Source: an uncultured Planctomycetaceae bacterium (GTDB taxonomy: Bacteria > Planctomycetota > Planctomycetia > Planctomycetales > Planctomycetaceae). Taken from it: DNA of 7,534 nt. The translations under genes and the position numbers were made by a program. Shown here piece after piece: positions 7,186 to 7,534 of the stretch. The notes beneath the pieces were generated by a model. That model was not told the DNA's origin. It saw nothing but the letters and a program-made list of their open reading frames with translations, and made no database searches. Where the stretch lies: NCBI GenBank assembly GCA_903823545.1, contig CAIJTL010000360.1:1-7534 (forward strand), in the 5' to 3' direction. The stretch's first letter is position 1. Every line of letters starts with the position of its first letter.

Positions 7186-7534
7186 ATGAGTCTTGCGGTA
7201 GAAAACGTTGATCTACTGGAGCGAGCGGGCGATTGGCTCAATCCAATTCTCATCAAAGAAACGCGGCAAGCACTCAAGAGCAGACAATTCATCGTCACGT
7301 TCATGTTGATGCTGGTCGCCTCTTGGCTGATTTCCATCTTCGGAGTCTTGGGGTCTGGTGAGTCTCTCGAATTCGGGTCCGCAGGCCGGGCATTTTTCGT
7401 CTTCTATTACGACGTACTCGCACTCGCGATCTTCGCCGTCGTTCCTTATACGGCCTATCGAGGCCTGCTGAATGAGCGAGACCAAACTACGTTGGAGCTT
7501 CTCAGCATTACCTCATTGAGCCCGCGACAATTGA
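7186..7534 (+). CDS. ABC-transporter-type permease / planctomycete membrane protein, 5' part
   Basis: The first 116 residues are visible and the gene runs off the right edge. A short N-terminus carries '[19 protein letters not shown]' (17-35), the opening seen in planctomycete membrane proteins annotated as ABC-2-type permease subunits. Two hydrophobic segments follow (about 35-57 and 69-90), then a cytoplasmic-looking stretch, '[25 protein letters not shown]' (92-116), which resembles the 'ER..gTlelLlltpls' coupling region of ABC-2 permeases. It would be an integral inner-membrane subunit of an export or lipoprotein-handling ABC complex; the substrate cannot be read from this part. The start at 7186 has AAAGG about eight bases upstream. 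The 130-base gap after floA holds a TCTAAT hexamer (7158-7163) without a good -35 and a five-pair inverted repeat (7124-7137), so co-transcription with floA is possible but unproven. Confidence 0.85.
   Translation, partial: MSLAVENVDLLERAGDWLNPILIKETRQALKSRQFIVTFMLMLVASWLISIFGVLGSGESLEFGSAGRAFFVFYYDVLALAIFAVVPYTAYRGLLNERDQTTLELLSITSLSPRQL

Overview
The window reads as chromosomal DNA of a planctomycete (phylum Planctomycetota). Three things point there: a very large secreted two-haem protein of the PVC cytochrome type, a membrane protein opening with the planctomycete-style '[17 protein letters not shown]' stretch, and a FloA-type flotillin with an insertion after its SVNPKVID motif. The phylum call is an inference from protein families; I cannot name the genus.

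Layout. Everything from 43 to 5840 lies on the minus strand, and everything from 6063 to the right edge on the plus strand. In minus-strand transcription order: ridA-like (5840-5382), a small basic helical protein of unknown function (5124-4882), tRNA-Ser(GGA) (4792-4706) with a strong intrinsic terminator (4694-4658), the 1351-residue cytochrome c / LamG / beta-propeller protein (4528-473), and a small zinc-ribbon membrane protein (366-43). On the plus strand: floA (6063-7055), then the 5' part of an ABC-transporter-type permease (from 7186), cut by the window edge. The divergent ridA/floA gap (5841-6062) holds a reasonable sigma-70-like promoter for floA. There is no gene-free stretch longer than 300 bases; the largest gap is 5125-5381, which holds only a small hairpin that I can see.

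How the genes relate. No pathway unites them. RidA clears reactive enamine/imine intermediates in the cytoplasm, FloA organises membrane microdomains, the cytochrome protein is exported and probably belongs to an extracytoplasmic oxidative system, and the partial permease belongs to an exporter-like complex. The terminator between the tRNA and the cytochrome separates their transcription, and it also lies inside the longest possible reading frame of the cytochrome, which argues for the internal start at 4528.

I see no mobile element, CRISPR array, phage gene or defence island. The most interesting items are the architecture of the cytochrome protein, a 20-base element found in the gaps on both sides of floA, and the small unrecognised protein beside the tRNA gene. 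I do not see convincing evidence of a wholly new system.
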